Assembly: GCA_019426215.1 (NCBI GenBank)
Contig: CM033404.1
Location: 4,030,001 to 4,094,000, forward strand
Direction of reading: 5' to 3'
Source: Buddleja alternifolia
Taxonomy: Eukaryota; Streptophyta; Magnoliopsida; Lamiales; Scrophulariaceae
Length of the DNA stretch: 64,000 nucleotides
A program made the position numbers and the translations under genes. A model generated the notes under the pieces. That model saw only the letters and a program-made list of their open reading frames with translations. It had not been told where the DNA came from and searched no databases. This document shows positions 22,863 to 34,187 of the stretch, piece by piece. Each line of letters opens with the position of its first letter. The stretch's first letter is position 1.

Positions 22863-23059
22863 GTTAACAATGTTCAGTGTATGTTAACAATAATATTGAG
22901 TCTCTATCCTTTTTTAGATGATAGCCTGTCAACGAAATGGCTGGCAAAAAGAAAAAAATAGTAAATCAGGAGCTTTGATTGAAAACTTGTTGGAAATTTG
23001 GAATATTGTGGTTATTGAAAACTTATTGGGATTTGAATTGTCACCAATTAAAAGAAGCA

Positions 23060-23165
23060 GATGCAAGGTCTTTCACTATTTTGGCTTTAAAAGGAGAAGA
23101 TAATTGAGATGTAAGTCACTGATTTCGTTCTTACTCCACTGTAAGTACTGCAAATGAGACAATGT
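23060..23165 (+). promoter_or_regulatory. DUF674-type promoter block and leader (copy 2)
   Basis: GGTCTTTCACTATTTTGGC followed by TTTAAAAGGAGAAGATAATT (about 23066-23105) repeats the block upstream of the genes at 32812, 37225 and 56014 and upstream of the orphan site at 44.8 kb. The TTTAAAAGG core is a plausible TATA element. A degenerate start region follows at 23164. Confidence 0.6.
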
Positions 23166-25342
23166 CTTTCTCGGAGGAAGTTAAGTTCACTTTGAAAGTT
23201 GTGAATTGTGATAAACAAAGAGGGAAAAAAGGTACTGTTTGCTGAAGAGTGTATGTCAGAAACTGAAACTGAATTTAGACGATAGTGAGCCCACTAAATA
23301 CTTCATTTGGGGAGGAAATTGGATCTGCTAAGAGTGTATGTCCGATTCAACATATATAGTCATGAACAGAGATTACTCGAAATGCAACTGAGGTGCCTAA
23401 TTCAGCTGGGACGGAGCCAAGAATTTGAATTGGGGGGGGGGGGGGGGAGATGGATGGGTTCGAGGAAAGAACCGTTATTGCTGGTTTTAAAGGGGTGAGT
23501 CTCCCTGTTCATTTAGTTTCAAGATAAGGCATAAATATTCAGCCAACGAATAAGAATGTACGATTGCATAGTCACTTTGGATTATTTTTTAATATCTTAG
23601 TTTCCTTCTTTAATCTTTTCAGTTCATGGATTTGCTCAAAGGCTCATTAGTTTCCAGAACTCCGCTGTCAGACCTCATTTTTCATAAAAGGCAAACGGTC
23701 TCTTCTACTACAATTTCTCAACTTCCACATACTGGGGAAGGCGCGACGTCTAAGAAGATAATTGTGATTGCGATCATAAGAAAATCAACCAACAAAATCC
23801 TACTGGTTCAAGCAAATGAGGATTTCATCAATTTTCTTTTCAGTTTGCATGTGATTCCCTTGGGAAGAGTTGTACATCTTTTGGGCATCAATGCTTCTAT
23901 CGGGAGTGTAGATAACTTATACAGGAGCATAATAAATTTAGACCATCTAAGGTATTTGAAAAACGAGGATTTGAAAAGCTTTCTGCTTAAACCTGAGCTT
24001 CCTCCAGTGTATCTTTCCATGAATCATATTTTCTCTCACACTGAAGGCATCACTCTTGTTATGCCTTATTCCATTTCGAAGGTGGAATTTGTAGATGAGA
24101 ATGGCACGTTGGGTTATATTAAGGGACTGGCAAAGTTTATGGTAACTGATGATTTGGTTGTTACGCATTTCTCTGCAGTCTCCAGCCTTTTCTTCCTCAA
24201 CAGCCTTAAAATCCCAGCCTTTGATGTTGAGGAACTTAAATTTGAGACTGGAATGGTCATGGAAGAGGTGAGAATTTATCTTTTAGAGAAAATAGCAGAT
24301 ACCACCAACTTATGAGGTGATGTGTGCTTTGTCCCCCAACCTATTAAAAGTTGCACTAACACCCTAACCTATCATATATGTGCACGTAACCTCCTCGCTC
24401 AAATTATGCAAGGGTAAAATCGTCACACAAGGGCAAAGTGCTACAAACCGCATAGGTTAGAGGGGCAAAGTGCACATCACCCTATAGGTTGGGGATTGTC
24501 TGCTAATATCTCTTTTTTTAATTCAAATATTCTTAATTTTTAATTCAAATATTCTTTTTTAATTTTTTTTAATTCAAATAGCGGATACCCCCTAACCTAT
24601 TAGGTGATGTGCGCTTTGCCCCCCAACCTATTAAAAGTTGCACTTAACACTCTAACCTATCATATATGTGTACTTAATCCCCTCGATAAGTTTCGGGCAA
24701 CACACAGGGTGCAAAGTGCTACAAACTGCATAAGTGAGGGTGCAAAGCGCTCATCACCTCATAGGTGAGGGGGCAAAGCGCATATCACCTCAAATTTGAA
24801 AATTATTTATTTCAAACTTAAAAATAATATTTCAAGAAAAATTCAAATAAATCCCAATATGCATGATTTACATTGAACGATGAATGGGTAAAAAATTTCC
24901 CAAAGCTGACCAAGGGGGTTAAGTTAATATTAAGAATATTTGAATTTAAAAATAGAAAATAGTAGATACCCCCCCCAACCTATGAGGTGATGTGTGTTTT
25001 GCCCCCCTTACCTATGGGTTTGTAGCACTTTGCCCCATGTGTGCTGTCCGAAGCTGACCGAGGGGGTTAAGTACACATATGATAGGTTTGGGTATTAAGT
25101 GCAACTTTTAATAGGTTGGGGGTATCTGCTATTTTCTCTATTCTTTTTTTTTCCTTTTTTTGGTGCTTTATGTGATAGAAGTTTATACTATAGGGGAAAC
25201 ATGATTTCCCAGAAATACACGTAATATATTCATTTTCTTGCTGCAGGCTTTAAACATATTGAAGGCATCTCTTACCTCGACTTCAGCCTTAACGGACGTC
25301 CTCAAACCCATTTCAAAGAGACAAGTGAAGCAAGAAACGTGA
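23164..25342 (+). pseudogene. DUF674 copy 2, exon 1 degenerate, exons 2-3 preserved
   Basis: Exon 1 is wrecked. The start (ATG 23164, MSFSEEVKFTLKVV-like) shifts frame within 50 bases. A large internal part is deleted. The piece around 23355-23400 (MNR..SKCN, VPN) is joined to a G-run TE end at 23413-23452, and only the last codons (GFEERTVIAGFKG) remain before a GTGAGT donor near 23496. Exon 2 (23623-24267) is fully open with flanking AG and GTGAGA. Exon 3 (25247-25342; ALNILKASLTSTSALTDVLK...) is intact with stop TGA and the acceptor CTGCAG. Intron 2 has been enlarged to about 980 bp by MITEs. The sequence is closest to copies 1, 6 and 8. It is not expected to give a full protein. Confidence 0.85.
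24290..25140. mobile_element. Cluster of three foldback MITEs in DUF674 intron 2
   Basis: Repeated blocks carry AACCTATTAGGTGATGTGCG, GCAAAGTGCTACAAA and their complements. The arms are near 24295-24510, 24585-24790 and 24960-25140. The outer ends read GATACCCCC...AACCTATGAGG. A related piece lies at 42060-42170. There is no coding sequence. Confidence 0.6.
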
Positions 25343-26190
25343 CATTGATTCATCACATTAACACATGTCCATACTCCATGCCATTTCTTAATAGCTTCCT
25401 TACCTTATCAATTGGGATCCTTTTTATTGCATCTTCTTTCATTAATCGATTTCATCTCATGGTTGCTCTCCCGAATTCATGGTTTCATTTGATACGCATG
25501 TAACGCATCGGTAATTTTTGTATTTTCCTTCATTAAGTGATTTCGTTTCCTTATGGTATTGTTTCGTTGAGCCTATTAATCAATGTGCTCAAGCATCTTA
25601 TAGATGCCTCCTAATGATTGAAAATTGATTTGAAAACGAAGCACCAATTATCAAATTGGAATATACAATTTGTCCTGAAAAAAACTTGAGAGGATTATGA
25701 TACGGGCCCGGGTCCACCCCAACTTACCGACACATTAGCGCCACATCATAGCACCCGTGTTATGAATATCCCCGGCAAGCTTAAGGAATATGTAATTTGA
25801 ATTGCATTAACTTATTCCAAATTTTAGTTTCTATCTTCCCTAAAGAGTTGAAGGCACCAGTCAACTCCCACTTAGATAGGATAGTTTTCTCATTTTCCTA
25901 TATGGTGAACGTATTTGACAGAATGCGAAAAAAGGAGATTTATATAAATATAGGATTGTATTTCTTTTTTCATGAAGCATATTGAATGAAGTTTTAGTTT
26001 TCTCTGAATATTTCTTTTCCTTCTTCCTCTTTTTGGAGATCGCCCCTCTCGAAACGGGCTTATATCAAATTAATATATGAATACGTTTTGCGGTAAAACT
26101 ACGATATATTGTCACGTTGCTTTGCAAGCTGCAATTCAACAAAATCCAGAGCCTAGCTGCTTTGTTGCTCTAATATAAATATACGTTACA
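25343..26190 (+). repeat. DUF674 3' flank (copy 2)
   Basis: Matches 7.82-8.27 kb and, in reverse, 47.3-48.4 kb, for example CCATGCCATTTCTTAATAGC and TTCATGGTTTCATTTGATA. It is interrupted by the LTR-like insertion 25698-26067. Confidence 0.7.
25698..26067. mobile_element. Short solo-LTR-like insertion (370 bp)
   Basis: Absent from the homologous flanks at 8.15 and 47.5 kb. It begins TGATACGGGCCCGGG and ends GGGCTTATATCA. The flanks GATTA and AATTA would be a 5-bp target duplication with one change. Assignment as LTR rests on the TG...CA ends only. Confidence 0.5.
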
Positions 26191-26869
26191 TACCCATCGA
26201 ATTAAAGTCAAACCAAATATGCGAACATGAAAGAAACAAATCGCATCATCATAAAAACAGGTCAAACCATAAATATTTAGTAGCGACTCTGATACTTTTT
26301 GTTTTCTAAATATATGAACATAATAAAATAAGTTTTTCTAACAGCTACTCGTATAAATCCTAACTAAAGTTATCAATTTGACATAGCAAACGAACTAAGC
26401 AGTCCATGTTCACAGACTAACCACTGATGTTCAAATGAGAAGAAAAAAAGAAATCATACAGACACTATGTTGGGGGAAAATGTGATAGGCCCAAATAAAC
26501 ACAAGTGTTTGCACCAAATAACTATGCCACACACTTTAAGAAATGCCAAAAAAATAAAATGCAAACAAGGCACCAAATTTTTAAGTGGTAAACCCCAAAC
26601 TCAAAGGGGAAAAACCACGGGCCAAAGAACCACCACCAAATCCACTAACATGTAGTGGTTACAAAGTGTGGAGAAATATATTCTCTTTTAAAATATACCG
26701 ACTCACTACCCCAAGTCACAAAAATTTAAAGTATAATAATTACCCCAAAAGAAAAATTCAATAATTTTTCCAAAATGTACACACTGTGAAGAAACTCCGT
26801 CGCTATTTTATGACGCTATTTTATGACACTCATTCACTCACTTGATTTTTTTGTTTGTCTTTGCGTTAG
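26191..26869. repeat. Unclassified repeat-like stretch
   Basis: A non-coding stretch with an A-rich segment about 26460-26650 containing GGTAAACCCCAAACTC and AGGGGAAAAACCAC. It has the character of a plant repeat but no ends were identified. Confidence 0.35.
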
Positions 26870-27290
26870 AATTTTGAAAAAAAAATGTGTATTACGAATA
26901 TTCATGTGAAAATGATCTAATGTGTATTGTGTTTGTTTATGTTTTCTAAAAATAATTGAAATTTGTAAAATGTATCAAATCAATGGTGATAGGTTGATCT
27001 ATTATGTATTGAATGATTGTGTTGTTATTTTTTAATAATTATGTGAATAAATAAATAATATAATATAAATTAAAAAGTGTAAAAGAAAGAAAAATAATGA
27101 TTGGAGTAAATAATTTTGAATGATGATTGTATGAATGATAGATAGATAGTTATATACGATTTTGAAAAAGTTAAATTGAAAAAAATGAATTTAGATAAAA
27201 ATAATTTATGTTATGATTTTTTAAAATTTAGTGATCTGGAATATTAAAAATAGAATTTAAAAAACAAGGCCTCAAGTTCTTTGCCAAGAA
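26870..27290. mobile_element. AT-rich MITE of the GTTTGTTTATGTTTT family
   Basis: The left part carries GTTTGTTTATGTTTTC and the right end AAAAAACAAGGCCTC, the complement of the GGCCTTGTTTGTTTATG end seen at 45013. Related copies: 29400-29695, 33840-34135, 45013-45515 and 52645-53040. Confidence 0.5.
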
Positions 27291-27502
27291 AATGCTTCAC
27301 TTCACTTTTCTTCTCTGTAGAAACTCAGAGGAAGAGCTCCAATTTATAGGAGAAAAAGAAGGGATGGATTGTCAAGTTGACAGCCCCTTTACTCACGTAG
27401 TGACCCCTATATTTTTGTAGGGGTCATTGTCTTTTTTATTTGCCATTGGCCTTCCCTTTTATTTTTATTATTTTTTTTCCGTATTTTGTGGTGGATCCCA
27501 AC

Positions 27503-27884
27503 TAGGGTTGTTCACGAGCCGAGCTCGAGCCGAGCTTGGTCATTTTTCCAGGCTCGAGCTCGATCGAGCCGTATAGCATGAGCTCGAGCTCGAGCTCGAT
27601 TATTTTCATTGAACTCGAGCTCGAGCTCGAGCTAAATATATATATTTTTTATTTTTAATAAATTATATTATTATATAAATATTATATTATAATATATATA
27701 TATATATATTAAAATATATTAATTAAAATATATATATATATAAAGGGAGCTCGCGAGCCGGCTAGCGAGCTCCCGAACACTTATCAAAAAGCTCGAGCTC
27801 GGCTCACTCGCCGGCTCGAGCTCGAAAAATCTCGAGCTCGAGCCGAATTTTTTTCCAGCCGGCTCGGCTCGGTGAACACCCCTA
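27503..27884. mobile_element. hAT-type MITE (382 bp), exact 8-bp target duplication ATCCCAAC
   Basis: Ends TAGGGTTGTTCACGAGCC and GGCTCGGTGAACACCCCTA form terminal inverted repeats. ATCCCAAC flanks it at 27495-27502 and 27885-27892. The empty site (GGTGGATCCCAACACACTA) is present at about 31376 and 35805. Subterminal DNA is packed with GAGCTCGAGC palindromes around an AT-rich core. Confidence 0.88.
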
Positions 27885-29400
27885 ATCCCAACACACTATA
27901 CCGTACACGACTTGTTTTCCTTTGCTAAATCCAAAGCTCACCTACTCTTTTTCTTTAGGTAAATCAGAAAAATTTATATATACACATAATGTGAGACCTA
28001 ATTACATATATCAAAACACAATAAAAAATAAAAAAAAAATCCAGAGTTACATATACCAAGATATAACAAATAATAATAAAAAAATATGTATTCCATATAA
28101 AAATAAGTAAATACTTTTATTTTATTTTTGTTGTATCTTGATGTATGTAAATGGATCCCACACCAAAATGTATGCAAGAATTTTCTGGATTTAACAAAAC
28201 AAAAAGAGGAAATGAGCTTGAATTTAACAAAAGAGAAAGAGTAAGTGAGCTTTGAATTTAGCGAAAAACTCTTACATACATTTGGAGTGAGATCCAGTTA
28301 CATACACCAAGATATAACAAAAAATAAATAAAAATATTTGGCTTATTTTTATATTGAATACAAATTTTTATTATTTTTTTTTTATTGTGTGGTGGTGCAT
28401 ATAACTGAATTCCACATCTGGTATATGTAAGAATTTCCCCCATTTAACAAAAGAAAATGAGCAAGTGATACTGATAGCAAAAGAAAAAGAGCAAATGAGA
28501 TTTGGATTTAGCAAAAGAAAAAGAGTAAGTGATCTTTTGATTTAGCAAAAGAAAAAGGGTAAGTAAGCTTTTGATTTTATAAAAAGAATTAAAGTAAGTG
28601 AGCTTTGGATTTGGCAAAAAATTCTTATATACACTCGGTGTGGGATTCAATTATATACATCAAAACACCATAAAAAACAAAAAAAAAATTTGGCTTGTTT
28701 ATATATTTAATGCATATTTTTTATTATTATTTATTGTATCTTGGTGTATATAACTGTATCCCACACTAGGTGTATATAAAAATTTCCCAAAAAAATTCTT
28801 ATATACACTCAGTGTGGGATTCAATTATATACATCAAAACACCATAAAAAATAAATAAAAATATTTGGCTTGTTTATATATTTAATGCATATTTTTTATT
28901 ATTATTTATTGTATCTTGGTGTATATAACTATATCCCACACTAAGTGTATATAAAAATTTCCCAGATTTAGCAAAAGAAAATGAGCAAGTGACCTTTTGA
29001 TTTAGCAAAAGAAAATGAGCAAGTGACCTTTTGATTTAGCAAAAGAAAAGGAGTAAATGAGCTTTTGATTTAGCAAACGAAAAAGAGTAGGTGATCCTTT
29101 GATTTAGCAAAAGAAAAGGAGTGAGCAGCTTTGATTTAAAAAAAGAAAAACAAAAGTAAGTGAGCTTTGGATTTAGCGAAAAATTCTTACGTACAGTCGG
29201 TGTGGGATTCAGTTACATATATCAAAACACCACAAAAAATAATAAAAAATATTTGGCTCGTTTTTATATGAAATAAACTTTTTTTTTATTGTTTGTTGTG
29301 TCTTCGTCGAGTATGTAACTGGATTCCATACTAGGTATATATAAGAATTTTTCGGATTTAGCAAAAGAAAAAGAGTAAGTAACAGCAAAAGAAAAGGAGT
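27885..29400. repeat. Array of foldback repeats and ~34-bp minisatellite
   Basis: The array alternates two components. The first is a hairpin unit of about 170 bp: left arm AATTCTTATATACACTCGG then TGTGGGAT and AATTATATACAT, right arm the complement ending GTGTATATAAGAATTTCCC. The second is a purine-rich minisatellite with unit GATTTAGCAAAAGAAAAAGA plus GTAAGTGAGCTTTT. Hairpin units are near 27958-28190, 28265-28440, 28622-28795, 28796-28965 and 29180-29350. The two units at 28622-28965 are a direct tandem pair. No open frame is conserved. Confidence 0.75.
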
Positions 29401-29749
29401 AAGAGAGCTTTGGTACTATAGATAAGTACTTTGAATAATTGAGTTAGTTATTTATATAATAATTATGTGAATAAATAAATAATAAAATATAAATTAAAAA
29501 GTGAAAAGTGAAAAAGAAAGAGAAATAATGATTGAAGTAAATAATTTTGATTGACGATTATATGAATGATAGATAGATAGTTATATAGGATATTGAAAAA
29601 TGAATTTAGATGAAAATAGTTTATGTTATGATTTTTTTAGAATTTAGTAATTCAAAATATTGAAAATACAATTTAAGAATATAAACAAACAAGGCCTTAA
29701 GTTCTTTTCCAAGAGAATGCTTCACTTCACTTTTCTTCTCTATAGAAAC

Positions 29750-31218
29750 TAGGGCTGTGCATTCGGTTTAACCGAACCGAACCGAACCGAAAACGGTTCT
29801 GTTCGGTTTTAACCGATCCATTTCGGTTTCGGTTCGGTTTGCTTTCTGGATAAACGAAATTGGGCATAACATATTCAGCAGGCCTTTTTTTGGTTTTGGA
29901 CCGTGGAAATTCAAACAAATTTGGGCCAAAAAAATTCATCCTCCTTTTTTTAACCATTTGGGCCAATTGTAATTGTCTAACAAGCCAATACTAACTTTGA
30001 AATTTGGGCCTTTTTTTAACCATTTGGGCTGTGATGGCTGTGACGGGCGACGGCTGTGACGGCGTTGGCGACGGCGACTTGTCGCCGGCGGCTGGCGGGG
30101 TTGGGGGCGCGCGGTAGAGAGTGAGTGAGATGAGATGAGATATCAGACAGAGAGTGAGAGAGGAACGAGATTACGAGAGGCAGGGGGGCTGAATTTCTGA
30201 ATCTAAAATGCAAAATGAATGAGAACTTAACAAGAGGTAAGGGTTTAGTTTTAGCATTTTTACATAAATCACCCCTAAAATTATTTGAAATTCCACATTA
30301 GCCCTCATTATAAATAAATATTCTATATTATATGTATAGTAATTCAGGGCTTGTATGGTTTTGTTTTCAAAACCCAAATCTCAATTCTCAATTATTTTGA
30401 AACCCAAAACATGTTTGGCCCAACTTATTGTCCCCTAGTCTTGATTCTTAATTTTCAATATTTTGAGAACCTAAGCCCAAAACATGGGAAACAAATCAAA
30501 AATCCACATGCACAAATTTGAAATCGGCTTCCTTTTTCCATGAAATTTGGGAAATTTATTTCTCAATTCATGTTTCCAATGTATTCTTACTCTCATCCCA
30601 TCAATTCAATTTTCCAATCATTCTTATTCTCCTATCTATATATCTACTTAATTTGGATGACTATATATATTCACAACTTTTATACATACATATACCTATG
30701 CATATATATATAACTAACTATATCATTAATTACAAATCAAATTTACTTTATATCAAATCAATCTTATAATTTTTTATTATATTTATATCTAAAAAACATA
30801 TTCATCCAAATATATTTTTATTCTCATCACGTCTTTTCGTAAAAAAATCCACACAAAATTACATTTATCCAAACATATTTTCATTTTCAACTTATAAAAT
30901 AACAACTCAAAATAATTCATCCAAACATATTTTCATTTTTAACATAAAAACCAATGAAAGTTTGGAAATTCACTTTTCTACAATTTTCAATTGAGAATTG
31001 AGAATTGAAAATGAAAACAATACCATACAAGTCCTCAGTTTTCGGTTCGGTTCGGTTAACCGAAATGGAAAACCGAAACCGAAACCGAAACCGAAACCGA
31101 ATTTTTAAAAATTTAAAAACCGAAACCGAACCGAAATTGCTCGGTTCGGTTTCGATTCGAACCGAATTTTTCGATTCTGGTTTAGTTCGGTCGGTTAACC
31201 AAACCGTGCACACCCCTA
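29750..31218. mobile_element. hAT-type non-autonomous element (1469 bp), target duplication ATAGAAAC
   Basis: Ends TAGGGCTGTGCA and TGCACACCCCTA are inverted repeats. ATAGAAAC flanks it at 29742-29749 and 31219-31226, and the empty site is visible near 27322 (TGTAGAAACTCAGAGG). Subterminal zones are dense in AACCGAACCG. The middle (about 30025-30180) has a CpG-rich, GA-repeat block shared with 10.4-10.6 and 61.0-61.1 kb, perhaps a leftover of the parent transposase gene's leader. No transposase is present. Confidence 0.88.
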
Positions 31219-32690
31219 ATAGAAACTAGAAACTCACAGGAAGATAAGGGATGAATTGTCAAGTTGACAGCCCCTTTACTCAATGGTGACCCCTATATTT
31301 GTAGGGGTCATTGTCTTTGTTCTTTACCATTGGCCTTTCCTTTTTTTTTTAATTATTATTTTTTTCCTTATTTTGTGGTGGATCCCAACACACTATACAG
31401 TACACAACTTTTTTTCTTTTGCTAAACCCAAAGCTCAGCTACTCTTTTTCTTTTGGTAAATCCGAAAAAATGTGAGACTCAATTACATATATTAAAACAT
31501 AATAAAAAATATTTAGAGTTACATACATATATCAAAACATAATAAAAAATATCCAGAGTTATATACATCAAAACACAATAAAAAATAATAAAAAATATGT
31601 ATTCAATATAAAAACAAGTCAAATATTTTTATTTTATTTTTATTGTGTCTTGGTATATGTAATTGGATCCTACACCAAAATGTATGCAAGATTTTTCTGG
31701 ATTTAACAAAAGAAAAAGAGGAAGTGAGCTTTGGATTTAGCAAAAGAGAAAGAGTTAGTGAGCGTTGGATTTAACGAAAAATTCTTACATACATTCAGAG
31801 ATTTAGTTACATACACAAAAACACACCAAAAAATAAATAAAAATAGTTGGCTTATTTTTATATTGAATATAATTTTTTTTATTGTATCTTGATGCATATG
31901 ATCGGATCTCACACCTGCTGTATGTAAGAATTTCCCAAATTTAGCAAAAGAAAATGAATAAGTGATAGCAAAAGAAAAGGAGTAAATGAGATTTGGATTT
32001 ACCAAAAGAAAAAGAATAAGTGAGGTTTTTGATTTAGCAAAAGAAAAAGAGCAAGTAAGCTTTTCATTTAATATAAGAAAAAAAGTAAGTGGGTTTTGGA
32101 TTTAGCGGAAAATTCTTACATTTATTTGGTGTCGGATCCAATTATATACATTAAAACACCACAAAAAATAAAAGTAAAAAATTTGGCTTGTTTTTATATT
32201 GAATACATATGTTTTTATTATCATTTGTTGTGTTTTTGTGTATATAATTGTATCCCACACATTGTGTATATAAGAATTTCCCAGATTTAGCAAAAGAAAA
32301 TGAGCAAGTGACCTTTTGATTTAGCAAAAGAAAAGGAGTAGATGAGCTTTTGACTTAGCAAAAGAAAAAGAGCAAGTGATCCTTTCATTTAGCAAAAAAA
32401 AAAGGAGTGAGCTTGCTTTGATTTAAAATAAAATTAAAAAAAAAAAGTAAGTGAGCTTTGGATTTAACAGAAAATGCTTACCTACAGTCGGTGTGGATCC
32501 AATTACATGTACCAAAACACACCACAAACCAATAAAAAATATTTGGTTAATTTTTATATGTAATTAGATTCCACAATAGGTATATGTAAGAATTTTTAGG
32601 ATTTAGAAAAGGAAAAGAGAAGTGATAGCAAAAGAAAAAGAGAGAGAGCTGTGGTACTATAGATAAGCACATTTTTCTGGGTTGATTGAC
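31219..32690. repeat. Foldback repeat/minisatellite array (unit 1)
   Basis: Contains a conserved non-coding block (about 31240-31400; GTCAAGTTGACAGCCCC, TGTAGGGGTCATTGTC) also seen at 27.35-27.50, 35.67-35.82 and, in reverse, 52.44-52.60 kb. Foldback hairpins follow near 31783-31935, 32108-32285 and 32470-32600, with minisatellite units between. No gene. Confidence 0.7.
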
Positions 32691-32811
32691 AGCTTGTTGG
32701 AATATGAAGCGTCACTAATTAAAGGTCTTTAAATATTTTTGGCTTTAAAAGGAGAAGATAATTTGTGTGTAATCCATTGTTTTCTTTCTTAGTTTACTCT
32801 AAAGTACTGCA
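32691..32811 (+). promoter_or_regulatory. DUF674 promoter block and 5' leader (copy 3)
   Basis: GGCTTTAAAAGGAGAAG (about 32741-32757) lies about 55 bases before the ATG, preceded by AGCGTCACTAATTAAAGG. It is the tandem-duplicated copy of 37101-37224. Confidence 0.65.
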
Positions 32812-33207
32812 ATGTCTGCCTCCAAGGAAGTAAAGTTCTGTTTGAAAGTTGTGATTAACAAAGAGGAAAACAAGGTACTCTTTGCTGAAGTCGACAGCAA
32901 TTTTGCTGATGTTTTGATAAGCTTCATGACATTGCCTCTTGGAACAATAGTGAGGCTCCTGGCCAAGCACTTCGGAGATGAAGCACCTACTATTGGAAGC
33001 CTGAACACTTTGTATCAAGGTTTATCGAACCTTGAAAGCAGCCATTTCTGTACTGATTCAGCAAAGCAGATTTTGCTGAATGCAAGAAATTCACTTGCAT
33101 TTCTGTGTCAGAAACTGAAACTGAACCTAGATGATAGTGAACCCACCAAATATTTCACTTGTCCAAAATGGTGTAAACGGGAGGTAGTCATGAACAGAGA
33201 TGACTAG
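32812..33207 (+). pseudogene. DUF674 copy 3, 5' fragment of exon 1
   Basis: The first 131 codons match the intact gene at 37225 (one residue differs near the end, KREVVMN against KRELVMN). The frame is then cut by the tandem-duplication junction at 33205/33206, which creates the stop TAG at 33205-33207. It keeps the start, the promoter block, the LPLGTIVRLL motif (41-50) and two of the four cysteines. Only about 60% of the first DUF674 repeat remains. It has no exon 2 or 3. It is a by-product of the duplication; if transcribed it could produce a short truncated protein or antisense-free homologous RNA, which is speculation. Confidence 0.9.
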
Positions 33208-34187
33208 GTGTATATAAAAATTTCCCAAAAAAATTCTTATATACACTCAGTGTGGGATTCAATTATATACATCAAAACACCATAAAAAATAAATAAAAAT
33301 ATTTGGCTTGTTTATATATTTAATGCATATTTTTTATTATTATTTATTGTATCTTGGTGTATATAACTATATCCCACACTAAGTGTATATAAAAATTTCC
33401 CAGATTTAGCAAAAGAAAATGAGCAAGTGACCTTTTGATTTAGCAAAAGAAAATGAGCAAGTGACCTTTTGATTTAGCAAAAGAAAAGGAGTAAATGAGC
33501 TTTTGATTTAGCAAACGAAAAAGAGTAGGTGATCCTTTGATTTAGCAAAAGAAAAGGAGTGAGCAGCTTTGATTTAAAAAAAGAAAAACAAAAGTAAGTG
33601 AGCTTTGGATTTAGCGAAAAATTCTTACATACAGTCGGTGTGGGATTCAGTTACATATATCAAAACACTACAAAAAATAATAAAAAATATTTGGCTCGTT
33701 TTTATATGAAATAAACTTTTTTTTTATTGTTTGTTGTGTCTTCGTCGAGTATGTAACTGGATTCCATACTAGGTATATATAAGAATTTTTCGGATTTAGC
33801 AAAAGAAAAAGAGTAAGTAATAGCAAAAGAAAAGGAGTAAGAGAGCTTTGGTACTATAGATAAGTACTTTGAATAATTGAGTTAGTTATTTATATAATAA
33901 TTATGTGAATAAATAAATAATAAAATATAAATTAAAAAGTGAAAAGTGAAAAAGAAAGAGAAATAATGATTGAAGTAAATAATTTTGATTGACGATTATA
34001 TGAATGATAGATAGATAGTTATATAGGATATTGAAAAATGAATTTAGATGAAAATAGTTTATGTTATGATTTTTTTAGAATTTAGTAATTCAAAATATTG
34101 AAAATACAATTTAAGAATATAAACAAACAAGGCCTTAAGTTCTTTTCCAAGAGAATGCTTCACTTCACTTTTCTTCTCTATAGAAAC

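Larger units (their letters stand above)
28768..33205 (+). repeat. Tandem segmental duplication, unit 1 (4438 bp)
   Basis: Unit 1 carries the foldback array, a hAT element and the DUF674 promoter, and ends inside DUF674 exon 1. It is repeated as unit 2 (33206-37618) with small indels. At the junction, exon sequence GATGACT continues as AGGTGTATATAAAAATTTCC, the sequence that starts unit 1. ACT is shared by both parents, so the breakpoint has a 3-bp microhomology. Confidence 0.92.

Noticed and set aside
28434..28620. A CRISPR-like array of regular repeats
   Set aside because: The units are tandem ~34-bp purine-rich minisatellites without unique spacers, in plant DNA.
30917..31229. Open frames with RFRFRF / RNRNRN repeats
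   Set aside because: Translation of AACCGAAACCG subterminal repeats of a hAT-type element.
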